A DNA stretch of 64,000 nt from Thiothrix subterranea (GTDB lineage: Bacteria > Pseudomonadota > Gammaproteobacteria > Thiotrichales > Thiotrichaceae), in contig NZ_CP053482.1 of NCBI RefSeq assembly GCF_016772315.1, positions 3,157,501 through 3,221,500 on the forward strand. The letters are read 5' to 3'. Under the pieces are notes generated by a model that was given only the letters and a program-made list of their open reading frames with translations, made no database searches and was not told where the DNA came from. The translations under genes were made by a program, and so were the position numbers. Positions within the stretch are counted from its first letter, which is position 1. Each line of letters starts with the position of its first letter. Positions 54,284-63,721 of this stretch are shown here, one piece after another.

Positions 54284-54859
54284 ATGGGAACCCCGATCCG
54301 CCTTATTGCAGGCTTGGGCAACCCCGGTAGCCAGTACGACAAAACCCGGCACAATGCCGGGTTTTGGTTTGTTGACGAGCTGGCAAGGCGTTACTCCGGC
54401 AAGTTTGCTGTTGAGAAGCGTTTTTCCGGTGAAGTCTGTAAACTGCAAGTCGGCAGCACCACGGTATTGCTGATTAAGCCCATGACCTTCATGAACCGTT
54501 GCGGGCTGGCAGTGAAGCAGTTAGCCAGTTTCTACCAAATTTCGGTGGAACAAATTTTAGTGGCGCACGACGAGCTGGATATTGCACCCGGTGACGTGCG
54601 TTTGAAACTAGCCGGTGGTCACGGCGGACATAACGGTTTGCGTGATTGCCATGCGCATTTGAGCGCGGAATATTGGCGGTTGCGCTTAGGTGTCGGACAC
54701 CCCGGCGACCGTAATAAAGTGGTCGATTATGTGCTGTCACGCCCCTCACAGGATGATGAAATCGTCATTTCGCGGGCGATTGATAAAGCCGCCGACCAGA
54801 TTGAATTGATTTTATCAGGTGAAATGCAGAAAGCGATGAATGCACTGCACACTAAGTAA
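54284..54859 (+). CDS. pth: Peptidyl-tRNA hydrolase
   Basis: Pth frees tRNA from prematurely released peptidyl-tRNA. The 191-residue protein has [19 protein letters not shown] with the catalytic His, then [26 protein letters not shown] and [11 protein letters not shown]. All active-site residues are present. It starts 11 bases after rplY. Confidence 0.97.
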   Translation: MGTPIRLIAGLGNPGSQYDKTRHNAGFWFVDELARRYSGKFAVEKRFSGEVCKLQVGSTTVLLIKPMTFMNRCGLAVKQLASFYQISVEQILVAHDELDIAPGDVRLKLAGGHGGHNGLRDCHAHLSAEYWRLRLGVGHPGDRNKVVDYVLSRPSQDDEIVISRAIDKAADQIELILSGEMQKAMNALHTK

Positions 54860-54878
54860 ACATAAGCAGGTACAACTC

Positions 54879-55973
54879 ATGGGATTCAAGTGCGGCATTG
54901 TTGGTTTACCAAACGTGGGGAAATCCACATTATTCAATGCGTTGACCAAGGCAGGCATTCAAGCCGCTAACTACCCGTTTTGTACGATTGAGCCGAACGT
55001 CGGCATTGTGCCAATGCCTGATCCGCGTTTGGATGCTTTAGCAGCCATTGTTAAGCCGATCAAAATTCTCCCGACCACGATGGAATTCGTGGACATTGCA
55101 GGCTTGGTGGCTGGCGCATCGCAAGGCGAAGGCTTGGGCAATAAGTTTCTGGCGCATATCCGCGAAACTGACGCGATTGCGCAAGTGGTACGTTGCTTTG
55201 ATAACGATGACATTATCCACGTTGCGGGCAAAATTGACCCCGCTTCCGACATCGACACCATCAATACCGAACTGGCGCTGGCGGATTTGGATACGGCGGA
55301 AAAAGCAGTGAACCGTTTGACCCGTTCGGCTAAATCCGGCAGCAAAGATTTACTGGCGCAAAAAGTTTTGGCAGAGCGCTTATTCGCGCACTTGTCCGAA
55401 GGGCATTCGGCACGTTCAATGGACATGACGTCTGAAGAACGCACTTTGGCTATCCGCGAATTCCACCTGATTACCATCAAACCGTTGATGTTCATTGCTA
55501 ACGTCAGTGAAGACGGCTTTGAAAACAACCCGTATCTGGATCAAGTTCGCGCCATTGCGGTACGTGAAAATGCCGTGGTGGTGCCGGTATGTGCGGAAAT
55601 GGAATCCGAACTCTCGCAATTAGACGATGCGGAACGCGATGAGTTTTTGGCGGGCATGGGGCTGGATGAGCCGGGTTTGAACCGCGTGATTCGCGCCGGT
55701 TACGACTTGCTGGGCTTGCAGACGTATTTCACCGCAGGCGTGAAAGAAGTGCGGGCGTGGACGATTCCAAAAAATGCGACTGCGCCCCAAGCGGCTGGCG
55801 TGATTCATACGGACTTTGAACGCGGTTTCATCCGTGCGCAAACCATTGCGTTTGAAGATTTCATTGCTTACAAAGGTGAGCAAGGCGCGAAAGAAGCGGG
55901 GAAAATGCGTGCGGAAGGCAAGGAATACATTGTAAAAGATGGCGATGTATTGAATTTCTTGTTTAACGTGTAA
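54879..55973 (+). CDS. ychF: Obg-like ATPase YchF
   Basis: YchF is a ribosome-associated P-loop ATPase linked to stress and leaderless translation. The 364-residue protein has the P-loop GLPNVGKST, the G3-like [20 protein letters not shown], the NVSE motif that favours ATP over GTP (FIANVSEDG), and the C-terminal TGS domain ([20 protein letters not shown]). ATG 54879 follows AGCAGG; the frame upstream overlaps pth. Confidence 0.96.
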   Translation: MGFKCGIVGLPNVGKSTLFNALTKAGIQAANYPFCTIEPNVGIVPMPDPRLDALAAIVKPIKILPTTMEFVDIAGLVAGASQGEGLGNKFLAHIRETDAIAQVVRCFDNDDIIHVAGKIDPASDIDTINTELALADLDTAEKAVNRLTRSAKSGSKDLLAQKVLAERLFAHLSEGHSARSMDMTSEERTLAIREFHLITIKPLMFIANVSEDGFENNPYLDQVRAIAVRENAVVVPVCAEMESELSQLDDAERDEFLAGMGLDEPGLNRVIRAGYDLLGLQTYFTAGVKEVRAWTIPKNATAPQAAGVIHTDFERGFIRAQTIAFEDFIAYKGEQGAKEAGKMRAEGKEYIVKDGDVLNFLFNV

Positions 55974-55984
55974 TAGATTCCCCA

Positions 55985-56473
55985 CTACTTCATTAGCGCG
56001 TTGGGGATGTTCCATTGGAGTTCCCCAACGCCGCTTGTCATATCGACTTCTAGGCGTATCAATCCGGCTTTTTTGACTTTAATACGGCTGTTAGGGCTGC
56101 CTAGCAAGTGGGCGATTAGGGTTGAAAATGCCGGTTCATGACCCACCAGCCAAATATTGTTGTCACCGTTTGCGGCTAATGCTGCCAGTGCTTGCAGCGC
56201 GGTTTGGGTATCTGCGCTATGCGCTAACCACGGCACTATGATTATTTTGGGGCAATCGGGTAGGTGTTTACGTAAATCTTGCGCGGTTTCTAACGCCCTT
56301 ACCAGTGGGCTGCACAGCAAGTGGCTGGGCAGTAAGGCGTGGCGTTGGCAAAAGCGGGCAACCCGTTGCACTTGCTTGTGACCTTTGGGGGTGAGGTGGC
56401 GTGCTTCATCAGGAATCGGCAGATTGTGATCTTCAGCGGTGGCGTGGCGTAAAAAAGTCAGGGTGGTTGTCAT
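55985..56473 (-). CDS. sixA: Phosphohistidine phosphatase SixA
   Basis: SixA removes phosphate from histidine in phosphotransfer proteins. The 162-residue histidine-phosphatase protein has FLRHATAED (RH motif) near the start, SPLVRALETAQDL and the second His in WLVGHEPAFSTL. The RHG motif reads RHA, normal for this group. The ATG overlaps the end of the transporter gene by 4 bases. Confidence 0.88.
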   Translation of the reverse strand: MTTTLTFLRHATAEDHNLPIPDEARHLTPKGHKQVQRVARFCQRHALLPSHLLCSPLVRALETAQDLRKHLPDCPKIIIVPWLAHSADTQTALQALAALAANGDNNIWLVGHEPAFSTLIAHLLGSPNSRIKVKKAGLIRLEVDMTSGVGELQWNIPNALMK

Positions 56474-57663
56474 GCTGGTTTTCGCTGTGAAAATAGAGCG
56501 GTGGTGGCGGCTAAGCCGAAAATCAAGAAGCCGCTGATCAGGGGTAATACCGTGCCATCGTAGGCTTGCCCGACAAACGTTCCTAGCGGAATCGCGATTA
56601 GAGTCGAGAGTGAGCCGATGACCGATGCGCCAATTCCGGCAATATGCCCCAGTGGTTCCATCGCCAGCGCATTCAGATTGCCAAATAACATACCTAATGC
56701 CAAGAAGGCCAGCATGAAATACGCCATCAACAGCGGCAGTGGCGGGTGTCCGGCGCTGCTGTAGGTCACGAACCAAAATGCTCCCGATAGCAAGGTGAAC
56801 AGCAGCAATGCCCGCTTTGAAATCCAGTGCATTCCGTAGCGCATTACCAGCTCGGCATTCAGTAACGATGCGCCGCCAATCGCCAGTGCCAGCAGCGCAA
56901 AATACAGCGGGAAGCGTTCCCCCAAGCCGTATTGGATTTGCAGGATTTGTTGCGCGGAACTCAAATAGCCGAGAAATGCGCCAAACACAATCCCCGTCGT
57001 GAGGGTGTAGGTCATGCTGATACGGTTGCTGACGACTTCTTTTAGCCCTCGCCAGAACTCACCGAAACGGAATGCACGGCGTTTATCAGTGGCTAGAGTT
57101 TCCGGCATTCGCCACCAAAACCACACCGCTAGGCTGAGCGCCAGCACAAAAAACAGTGTGAAAATACTACGCCAGCCTGCTACAAGCAAAATACCTTGCC
57201 CTAATGATGGCGCAATCATCGGCACGAGGATAAAAATACTCATGGTGAATGACATGACCCGCGCCATTGCCCGCCCGGAATAGCAATCGCGCACCAGTGC
57301 CATCGTTAACACACGCGGGGCAGATGCGCCGACCCCTTGCAAAAAGCGCCCGATCAGCATGTGCGAAAAATCTTGTGCGAACATTGAGAGCAGACTGCCG
57401 AGCATAAAGATGCCCAAGCCCACGTACATCAGCGGTTTGCGCCCGGTCGCATCGGATAAGGGGCCGAAAAATATTTGCCCCAGCGCCAAACCCAGAAATA
57501 AAGTGGTGAGGATTAATTGCGCGTCGTTGTCGTGTTGCACGCCCAATTCGCGTCCGATGGTGACGAGTGCGGGCAGCATGGCATCAATTGCCAGCGCGGT
57601 TAGGGAAGTGAGCATGGCGATTAGAGCGACGAATTCACCGAAGCGGGGGAGATTAGAGGGCAT
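56470..57663 (-). CDS. Bcr/CflA-family multidrug efflux transporter
   Basis: The 397-residue major-facilitator protein has 12 predicted membrane segments. The typical signature AIDAMLPALVTIGRELGV occurs in helix 1, GPLSDATGRKPLMYVGLGIF at loop 2-3, and LIGRFLQGVGASAPRVLTMA in helix 4. This is the drug:proton antiporter group of Bcr and CflA. ATG 57663 fits the family start; a TTG 21 bases earlier is less likely. The substrate cannot be deduced. Confidence 0.88.
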   Translation of the reverse strand: MPSNLPRFGEFVALIAMLTSLTALAIDAMLPALVTIGRELGVQHDNDAQLILTTLFLGLALGQIFFGPLSDATGRKPLMYVGLGIFMLGSLLSMFAQDFSHMLIGRFLQGVGASAPRVLTMALVRDCYSGRAMARVMSFTMSIFILVPMIAPSLGQGILLVAGWRSIFTLFFVLALSLAVWFWWRMPETLATDKRRAFRFGEFWRGLKEVVSNRISMTYTLTTGIVFGAFLGYLSSAQQILQIQYGLGERFPLYFALLALAIGGASLLNAELVMRYGMHWISKRALLLFTLLSGAFWFVTYSSAGHPPLPLLMAYFMLAFLALGMLFGNLNALAMEPLGHIAGIGASVIGSLSTLIAIPLGTFVGQAYDGTVLPLISGFLIFGLAATTALFSQRKPA

Positions 57664-59147
57664 GGAGAAGTCCAGCAATAACAAGGTGTAATTGTAGCAG
57701 GGTGTTATGACGTGTCACTAAGTTCTGTCTTCAAACCTTTAAGAATTTGTCTCTCGCGTGTTACTGATAGGCAGAAATTATACCAAATATAGTTTATTAT
57801 CCATTCATCTGGGCTTTATCATCAGTTATCGATATGTATGACATTTTTCTGAGTTACTCAACAGTTGATCGTGAACGGCTTGTAACGTTAGTTGCCGCTT
57901 TGGAAGAACAAGGCTGGTCGGTGTTTTGGGATCACCGTTCTATACCGATTGGTGAGAAGTGGCGGGAGGTTATCGAGGAGGCTGTTTGTCAGTGTCGTTG
58001 TGTTCTCGTCGTATGGTCGCAAACTTCCGTTAAATCTAGATGGGTCAAAGAGGAGGCATCTGAGGGTATCAGCCGTAATGTGCTAATGCCTATCCGTATG
58101 GATGATGTATTGCCCCCGTTCGGTTTCAGGGAAGATCATGCAGGTAATTTTGTTGGCTGGAATGGGGCAACGGATTATCCAGAGTTCATTAGACTGACGG
58201 AGCGCATCCGTTTATTGCTTGAGGGACAAGCCAAGCGTGAAGCAGAGCTTGCTGAAAAAGAACGATTAGCAACCGAAAAGGAAGAGGCGGAACGTCAGCG
58301 GCGTTTGGAAGAGGAAGATCGCTTGCGCAGTGAAGCAGAAGAAGCTGCCGAGCGTGAACGGCGTGCCCGCGAAAAGGCAGTGGTTGAGCAACGGTTACGA
58401 GAAGAAGAAGCCGAACGCCTGCGACGTTTGGAAGAGGAAGATCGTTTGCGTCGTGAAGCAGAAGAAGAGGTTGCCGAACGTGAACGGCTTGCCCGCGAAA
58501 AGGCAACGGCGGAGCAACAGTTGCTGGAAGAAGAAGCCGAACGCCTGCGACGTTTGGAAGAGGAAGATCGTTTGCGTCGTGAAGCAGAGGTTGCTGAACA
58601 GGAACGGTTAGCAAAAGAAAAAGTATTAGCTGAACATGAAGCCGCATCACGTCAGCGATGGGTAGAAGAAGCCGAGCAAAAAAAGTTAGGTGAAGAGATT
58701 GTTGTAGAACAAAAAACATCCAAAGAGAAAGAGTGTGAGGCAAAAACTCAACAAGTACAGCTTGAGGCTGATCAAGAAAGCATTCAAACTCAACATGATG
58801 AGAAGAAGCCAAAGCCTCCTTTCAATGTATTTGTGTTGATTCCAGTACTTTTTCTCTCTAGTGCCGTATTTGGTGGAATTTATTCTTGGCAATTTATCAG
58901 TACGTCAGACGATAAAAAGGCGGTTTCGGTTGTGAGTAACACATCATCTGTGGATGGGGTTACTCCTGAAACAGTAGTGCAGGTTGAAGTTGCGAAAGAG
59001 CCTCCACCACCTCCAGATCCTACTCCGGCAGAAAAAATCAGTCAGGCAGAAATTTGGTTAGATGGTAAAGATAAGATTCAATGGGCAGAGGCGATCAAAC
59101 AATTGAAGATATTAGCGGAAGCAGATAACGCTGAAGCTAGTGCATCG

Positions 59148-59843
59148 TCATTCCTTAGATTTGGGATAAATGGATTTGAGTTTACAGCGTGCATCGCTGA
59201 TGTTCATCTGCCAATCCACCCCACGCTGCTGGCTATTCACGTCGGTAGACCATGCTGCAATTTCTTTCTGTAAGGTTTCAATATCGCCAATACGGCGACC
59301 TGATACACACTGGCGCGTCATGGAACTCAATTCATTTTCAGCGATGTTGAGCCAACTGCCATGTTTAGGGGTATGGCAGAACTCAATCCGACGTACCAAT
59401 GCCCGCGCCCGTTCCGGTTCAAAGGCTTCATAAAATGCACCCTTGGTGTGGGTGTTAAGGTTGTCGCTAACCAAGGTGATTTTGTCACACTCCGCGTAAC
59501 GCCCTTCCAGCAGCTCGGCAACTTCAATCGCCCAGTCCACTTTCGTCCGGCGTGGGCGGGCATGGGCTTCGCGCCAACCCGATAGCGGTTCGGTGAACAT
59601 AAAGATGCTGGCTGTACCCGCCCGTTCGTATTCGTAATCCACCCGACGGGGATGGGTTTGGGTCGCTGCAATCGGTTGGCGGGTTTCTTTGGTGAGCTGC
59701 ACGGGTTGCTCATCCATGCAAATCACCGGATGCTGGGCATCATAGGGTTTCGCATAGGTTTCAAGCACTTCCTCCATATTAGCCACAAACTCGGCATCAC
59801 TGTCCGGTGGGATAACCCAATATTGGAGCTTGCGCGAGGTCAT
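59148..59843 (-). CDS. IS630 transposase, second frame (catalytic DDE part)
   Basis: The 231-residue frame carries the DDE triad: Asp in VICMDEQPVQL, Asp in ITLVSDNLNTHT and Glu in SWLNIAENELSSM. It overlaps the first frame by 4 bases (ATGA). The full transposase would be made by -1 frameshifting on the A8 run (59850-59857); a reinitiated second half alone is also possible. Confidence 0.88.
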   Translation of the reverse strand: MTSRKLQYWVIPPDSDAEFVANMEEVLETYAKPYDAQHPVICMDEQPVQLTKETRQPIAATQTHPRRVDYEYERAGTASIFMFTEPLSGWREAHARPRRTKVDWAIEVAELLEGRYAECDKITLVSDNLNTHTKGAFYEAFEPERARALVRRIEFCHTPKHGSWLNIAENELSSMTRQCVSGRRIGDIETLQKEIAAWSTDVNSQQRGVDWQMNISDARCKLKSIYPKSKE

Positions 59844-60283
59844 ACCGTTTTTTTTAGCATCTTCCGTAGGGTTTCGTGGCTAACCGACTCCACGATCGCC
59901 AATTCAATCACGTGGCGGGTGAGCAGGCGCAATGACCAGTTGGCATAACCCGCTGGCGGCGAACCTAAGCGCAACGCGATAATCTTCGCCTCTTGTTCGC
60001 CATCCAGTATTGTTGGGATGGGTGGGTGTTCACGTCGCTTGCCGTCCAATGCCTGCTGAAAACCGTGCTGCACCAACTGTTGGCGAATATTTTCAACGGT
60101 CTTTGTCCGGCAGTTGAAGGCTTCAGCTATCTGACGGTCTGTCCAGTTGGCTCCTTCTACATCAGCTTTCAGCAAAATCTGTGCACGGCGGACTCTTTGT
60201 CCACTGCCACGGAGTTTCTTGATGGTTTCTTCAAGGATCTGACGCTCTTCATCGCTTAAGCGGACAATGTATTTCTTTTGCAT
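59840..60283 (-). CDS. IS630 transposase, first frame (DNA-binding part)
   Basis: The 147-residue frame has a helix-turn-helix region (WTDRQIAEAFNCRTKTVENI) and YANWSLRLLTRHVIELAIVE, typical of the IS630 N-terminal half. It ends MLKKTV directly after eight A. On this A run the ribosome can slip by -1 into the second frame. Confidence 0.88.
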   Translation of the reverse strand: MQKKYIVRLSDEERQILEETIKKLRGSGQRVRRAQILLKADVEGANWTDRQIAEAFNCRTKTVENIRQQLVQHGFQQALDGKRREHPPIPTILDGEQEAKIIALRLGSPPAGYANWSLRLLTRHVIELAIVESVSHETLRKMLKKTV

Positions 60284-60487
60284 GGGCTAACCTTTCGTGT
60301 GTTGCCCATAGCATCTACCTAAATCAGGTGACTTAAAACCCTAATTTCTGAATTTGGCAATGCACTAGTTACATATTGGGCGGGCTTTATTACCTTGGTC
60401 GTAAAGGCGTAAAACGCAGCACCAAGGAAGGTTGTAAACTCTATAAACAGGCCGATGCAGACGGTCACTCACAAGCGGGGAAAACTT

Positions 60488-61594
60488 ATGCGGATCTCAA
60501 ATGCAAATAAATACCGTCATGCTTTGACGCTATGTCTGGTTGGCACCTTGGTTTATGGTATGCCGAGTTATGCTGAAAATCTTAGCATTGGCGACGATCT
60601 TGCGAAACAAGCCATTGCTAAAGCGGAAGAAACCCGCAAAGCCAATGAGGCCGCTGCTGCCAAAAAGGAAAAAGAACGCAAAGCAGCCCTTGCTGCAAAA
60701 GCTAAGAAAGAAGAAGCGGAGCGCGTAGCCGCTAAAAAAGAAGCGACCCGCAAGGCTAACGAAGCCGCTGCTGCCGAGAAAGAAAAAGAACAAGCCGCCG
60801 CCGAACAAGAACGTCAACAGCGCGAAGAAACCGAACGCCTCGCTGCTGAATCAGCCGCCGCGAAAGCCAAGGCTGTCGCACTAACAGTCGCCTACGACGC
60901 CAACCTTTGGTACAAAGACACCAATACAGGTTGTCTGCTGTGGAGGGGAGGTGGTCGTATACCAACCATTACATGGGATGGTGATTGTCTCAACGGTAAA
61001 GCTAATGGACAAGGCACTGCATCTTATTTCCAAGAAGATGGTAGTTTGAATGCCAAGCTCACTTGTACTTTCCAAGATGGTAAGTGCCAAGGATATGCAG
61101 TAGCTGAAATGAGTGATGGCAACCGCTACGAAGGTCAGTACAAGGATGGTAGATATAATGGAAAGGGAATATTCACTTACGCCAGCGGTGATCGCTACGA
61201 AGGGCAGTACAAGAATGATAAGAAGGAAGGTCAGGGAGTAATGACTTTCGCCAATGGTAATCGCCACGAAGGGCAGTACAAGAATGGTAAGAGGGAAGGT
61301 CAGGGAGTAATGACTTTCGCCGATGGTAAACGTAAAAGCTACGAAGGGCAGTGGAAAGATGATAAATGGGAAGGTCAGGGAGTAATGACTTTCGTTAATG
61401 GTAATCGCTACGAAGGGCAGTGGAAAGATAATAAATGGGAAGGTCAGGGTAAATATTATTATGCTGATGGTTCGCTTTATTACGAAGGCGAATGGGTAAA
61501 CAACAAGCCTTTAAACCCTCCTAATGACGCTATTGGGAATGTGATAGGGGATGTATTGATCGGTACTGCGATTAACGCCATCATCGGTCATTAG
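60488..61594 (+). CDS. MORN-repeat periplasmic protein
   Basis: The 368-residue protein has a signal peptide (cleavage after PSYA), a Lys/Glu/Ala-rich coiled coil (about 38-125; KANEAAAAKKEKERKAALAA) and at least seven MORN repeats. Clear ones are YEGQYKDGRYNGKGIFTYAS, HEGQYKNGKREGQGVMTFAD and YEGQWKDNKWEGQGKYYYAD. A short hydrophobic C-terminus ends NAIIGH. MORN repeats bind lipids or proteins. It overlaps the last 23 bases of the TIR-Sel1 gene, so the two were one operon before the insertion; a shared role is possible but unproven. Confidence 0.82.
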   Translation: MRISNANKYRHALTLCLVGTLVYGMPSYAENLSIGDDLAKQAIAKAEETRKANEAAAAKKEKERKAALAAKAKKEEAERVAAKKEATRKANEAAAAEKEKEQAAAEQERQQREETERLAAESAAAKAKAVALTVAYDANLWYKDTNTGCLLWRGGGRIPTITWDGDCLNGKANGQGTASYFQEDGSLNAKLTCTFQDGKCQGYAVAEMSDGNRYEGQYKDGRYNGKGIFTYASGDRYEGQYKNDKKEGQGVMTFANGNRHEGQYKNGKREGQGVMTFADGKRKSYEGQWKDDKWEGQGVMTFVNGNRYEGQWKDNKWEGQGKYYYADGSLYYEGEWVNNKPLNPPNDAIGNVIGDVLIGTAINAIIGH

Positions 61595-61666
61595 GTATGA
61601 CTATCTAGGAAGGCTCAACATGGTGCTATGGTTATATTTATACGCCCCAGTGTTGCAGCATCCACC

Positions 61667-61697
61667 GTTGCCTGAGCGTAGTCGAAGGCAACTACGC
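61667..61697. repeat. Small intergenic inverted repeat
   Basis: GTTGCCT (61667-61673) pairs with AGGCAAC (61686-61692), and GCGTAGT with ACTACGC in an alternative fold. The core CCTGAGCGTAGTCGAAGG is a dispersed-repeat type seen in many bacteria. It could also end the MORN gene transcript. Confidence 0.5.
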
Positions 61698-62267
61698 TTC
61701 CTGCATAAACCCCCAATCAATCAGCAATTCAGGAAACAACCCCACCGCCGTCGCCTCATCCATCCCAAACATCAGCGGCAAACCGTATTGCCCGTCATCT
61801 TTCAGCGTATACACCATCACCCAACGGTCAATCGGGTGGATAATCCAATATTCCTTCACCCCATGACGCTCATATAACCAGCGTTTTTTGTCCATATCCT
61901 TGAGCGCGGTGGAAGGCGAAAGCACTTCGATAATCCAGTCGGGCGCACCCCGACAGCCTTTGTCATCCAGTTTATTTTTGTCGCAGATTACGGCAAGGTC
62001 GGGTTGCACAGTGGTGTCTACATCGTTGTCGGCTTCGTTGTGATTGGGGAGGCGTATGTCAAACGGGGCAGAATAGATGCTGCAAGACTTATCTGTTAAA
62101 TGAGAGCGTATCTGAAAGCCCACTTCAAAACTTACCCGCTGATGTTGCCGTGACGGAGCAGCCATTGCATATGCGACACCCTCAATCAGCTCCCAACGCT
62201 CATCTTCCGGCCATTTGGCGTAATCGGCGTAGGTAAAGTGTTCTTGCAATTTTTCTGCTGCACCCAT
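61692..62267 (-). CDS. Uma2-family (DUF820) putative endonuclease
   Basis: The 191-residue protein has the PD-(D/E)XK-like pattern of this family: YADYAKWPEDERWELIEGVA near the start, VQPDLAVICDKNKL, DWIIEVLSPSTALKDMDKKR and GVKEYWIIHPIDRWVMVY. Such genes are abundant in filamentous and cyanobacterial genomes and often spread; the function is unknown. The ATG is preceded by AGGAGTACG on the minus strand. Confidence 0.87.
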   Translation of the reverse strand: MGAAEKLQEHFTYADYAKWPEDERWELIEGVAYAMAAPSRQHQRVSFEVGFQIRSHLTDKSCSIYSAPFDIRLPNHNEADNDVDTTVQPDLAVICDKNKLDDKGCRGAPDWIIEVLSPSTALKDMDKKRWLYERHGVKEYWIIHPIDRWVMVYTLKDDGQYGLPLMFGMDEATAVGLFPELLIDWGFMQEA

Positions 62268-62355
62268 TGGTCGTACTCCTAAGCTTTTCTCTACATGAGA
62301 TTAACCATAGCATATTTCAAGAATGATCTTCTATTTCAAAGATTCAGTGCTAAAA

Positions 62356-62398
62356 TCAGTCGTAAGTTTGACTGATTTTGACATGTGGTCAGTCGTAA
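62356..62398 (+). promoter_or_regulatory. Direct repeats upstream of the DUF4143 ATPase gene
   Basis: TCAGTCGTAA occurs at 62356-62365 and 62389-62398, exactly 33 bases apart, about three helical turns. GACTGA lies between in the opposite sense, and a consensus TTGACA is at 62378-62383. The arrangement fits an operator, but no regulator is known. Confidence 0.4.
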
Positions 62399-62414
62399 AG
62401 TTGGAGGATTTCTC

Positions 62415-63719
62415 ATGGAAAAAGACAAAATCTTCGCTATCCTGAGCGATTGGAACGCTTGGAACAAGCCTTTAACCGCCACGTTCAGCCGCCCGCTGTA
62501 CGAGCAGGAAATCGCCCGCAAAGCTAAGTCCGGCGAAGTGATTGTGATCAAGGGCGTGCGCCGCAGCGGTAAATCCACCCTGTTGATCAACGAAATCAAA
62601 CGCCTGCAAGCGTCGGGAATGCCCGCGAAAAATATCCTGTTCGTGAATTTGGAAGATCAGCGTTTCTCCCTGTTCGAGCCGCTCACTCTGCTAGAAAAAA
62701 TCAAGGAAACCTGGTTGGAATACGTGCAGCCACAAGGCGATACCGTGATTATGCTGGATGAGGTACAAAACATTCCCCAATGGGAAAAATGGGTGCTGAA
62801 GGAATACGAAATCGGCAATAGTAAGCTGTACGTCACCGGCTCGAATTCACAATTGCTGGGGGTAGAATTCGGCACAGCCCTCACCGGGCGTTACCTTGAT
62901 ATAGAAGTTTACCCGCTGGGCTTCAAAGAGTTCCTGTTATTCCACGCGGTTGAAATCCATTCACGGGCAGATTTCATCCAGCAACAGCTTAAAATCAGGC
63001 AGCTTTTCCGGCGTTACGTGGCGTTTGGCGGTTTCCCTAAAATTGCGCTGACCGATGATGAATTACTGGCGAAAGAAACGCTCAAAGTTTACTTCGATTC
63101 CATCTTACTGCGCGATATTGTCAGCCGTCACAAGCTGAATAATTTCGCGGTGCTTCAGGAATTGTCGCTGTTTTTGCTGTCAAATAATGCCACCCTTAAT
63201 GCCTATAACAAGCTGAAAAACACCTTCAATGTGTCGTTTGAGATGATTCGCGAGTACGTGGAATTTCTGCAAGGGGCTTACCTGATTTTTACGCTCAACA
63301 AGTTTGATTATTCGTATAAAAAACAGGTGGTTAATCCGAAGAAGTTTTATGCGGTAGATACTGGCTTGTCCAATAATGTGTCATTCAACGTATCCGCCAA
63401 GATTGCCCAGAATCTCGAAAATATCGTGTTTTTGGAGCTGAAACGGCGGCATGAAAACGTTTTTTACTACAAGACTGCCAACAATCTGGAAGTGGATTTT
63501 TTGGTGGAACGGGATGATTGCTACGAACTGATTCAGGTGTGTGCAACGCTGCAAGACAGTGCCACCCGCCAGCGCGAATTGCGGGTGTTTGCGGTTGCCG
63601 CAGCGGAGTTACACAAGCCGATCAAGCCGCTGATTCTGACACTGGATGAGAGCGAAACGCTGGTGCAAGACGGTCTAAGCATCGACATTCGTCATGTACT
63701 GGAATGGTTGTGTTTGTAA
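62415..63719 (+). CDS. AAA-type ATPase with DUF4143 domain
   Basis: The 434-residue protein has Walker A GVRRSGKSTLL (47-57), Walker B VIMLDEVQNIP and the sensor YVTGSNSQLL. The C-terminal DUF4143 nuclease-like domain contains LELKRRHENVFYYKTANNLE with VDFLVE. This is a common mobile-type ATPase of unknown task. TTGGAGGA lies before ATG 62415. It is 2 bases from the convergent recG end. Confidence 0.87.
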   Translation: MEKDKIFAILSDWNAWNKPLTATFSRPLYEQEIARKAKSGEVIVIKGVRRSGKSTLLINEIKRLQASGMPAKNILFVNLEDQRFSLFEPLTLLEKIKETWLEYVQPQGDTVIMLDEVQNIPQWEKWVLKEYEIGNSKLYVTGSNSQLLGVEFGTALTGRYLDIEVYPLGFKEFLLFHAVEIHSRADFIQQQLKIRQLFRRYVAFGGFPKIALTDDELLAKETLKVYFDSILLRDIVSRHKLNNFAVLQELSLFLLSNNATLNAYNKLKNTFNVSFEMIREYVEFLQGAYLIFTLNKFDYSYKKQVVNPKKFYAVDTGLSNNVSFNVSAKIAQNLENIVFLELKRRHENVFYYKTANNLEVDFLVERDDCYELIQVCATLQDSATRQRELRVFAVAAAELHKPIKPLILTLDESETLVQDGLSIDIRHVLEWLCL

Positions 63720-63721
63720 AC

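Larger units (their letters stand above)
59140..60365 (-). mobile_element. IS630-family insertion sequence
   Basis: The 1226-base element is flanked by the TA target duplication (59138-59139 and 60366-60367). The ends are inverted repeats, starting GTGCATCGTCATTCCTTAGA on the left and GTGCATTGCCAAATTCAGAA on the inverted right. Two reading frames on the minus strand encode one transposase through a frameshift. The insertion split the TIR-Sel1 gene without other loss, so it is recent. Confidence 0.88.
57834..60510 (+). pseudogene. TIR-coiled-coil-TM-Sel1 gene interrupted by an IS630-type element
   Basis: The N-terminal TIR domain (MYDIFLSYSTVDRERLVTLV, VLVVWSQTSVKSRWVKEEAS) is followed by a long Glu/Arg-rich coiled coil made of three repeats of about 41 residues (58302-58600) and a membrane segment (VFVLIPVLFLSSAVFGGIYS). 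A Pro-rich stretch and a first Sel1-like helix come next (EKISQAEIWLDGKDKIQWAE). At 59139 the insertion starts. Removing 59140-60367 restores the frame as ADNAEASYILGGLYYLGRKG and KEGCKLYKQADADGHSQAGK, a Sel1 repeat ending at TAA 60508. The interrupted frame now ends at 59273 inside the element. TIR proteins with such tails are likely defence or signalling proteins. Confidence 0.82.
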
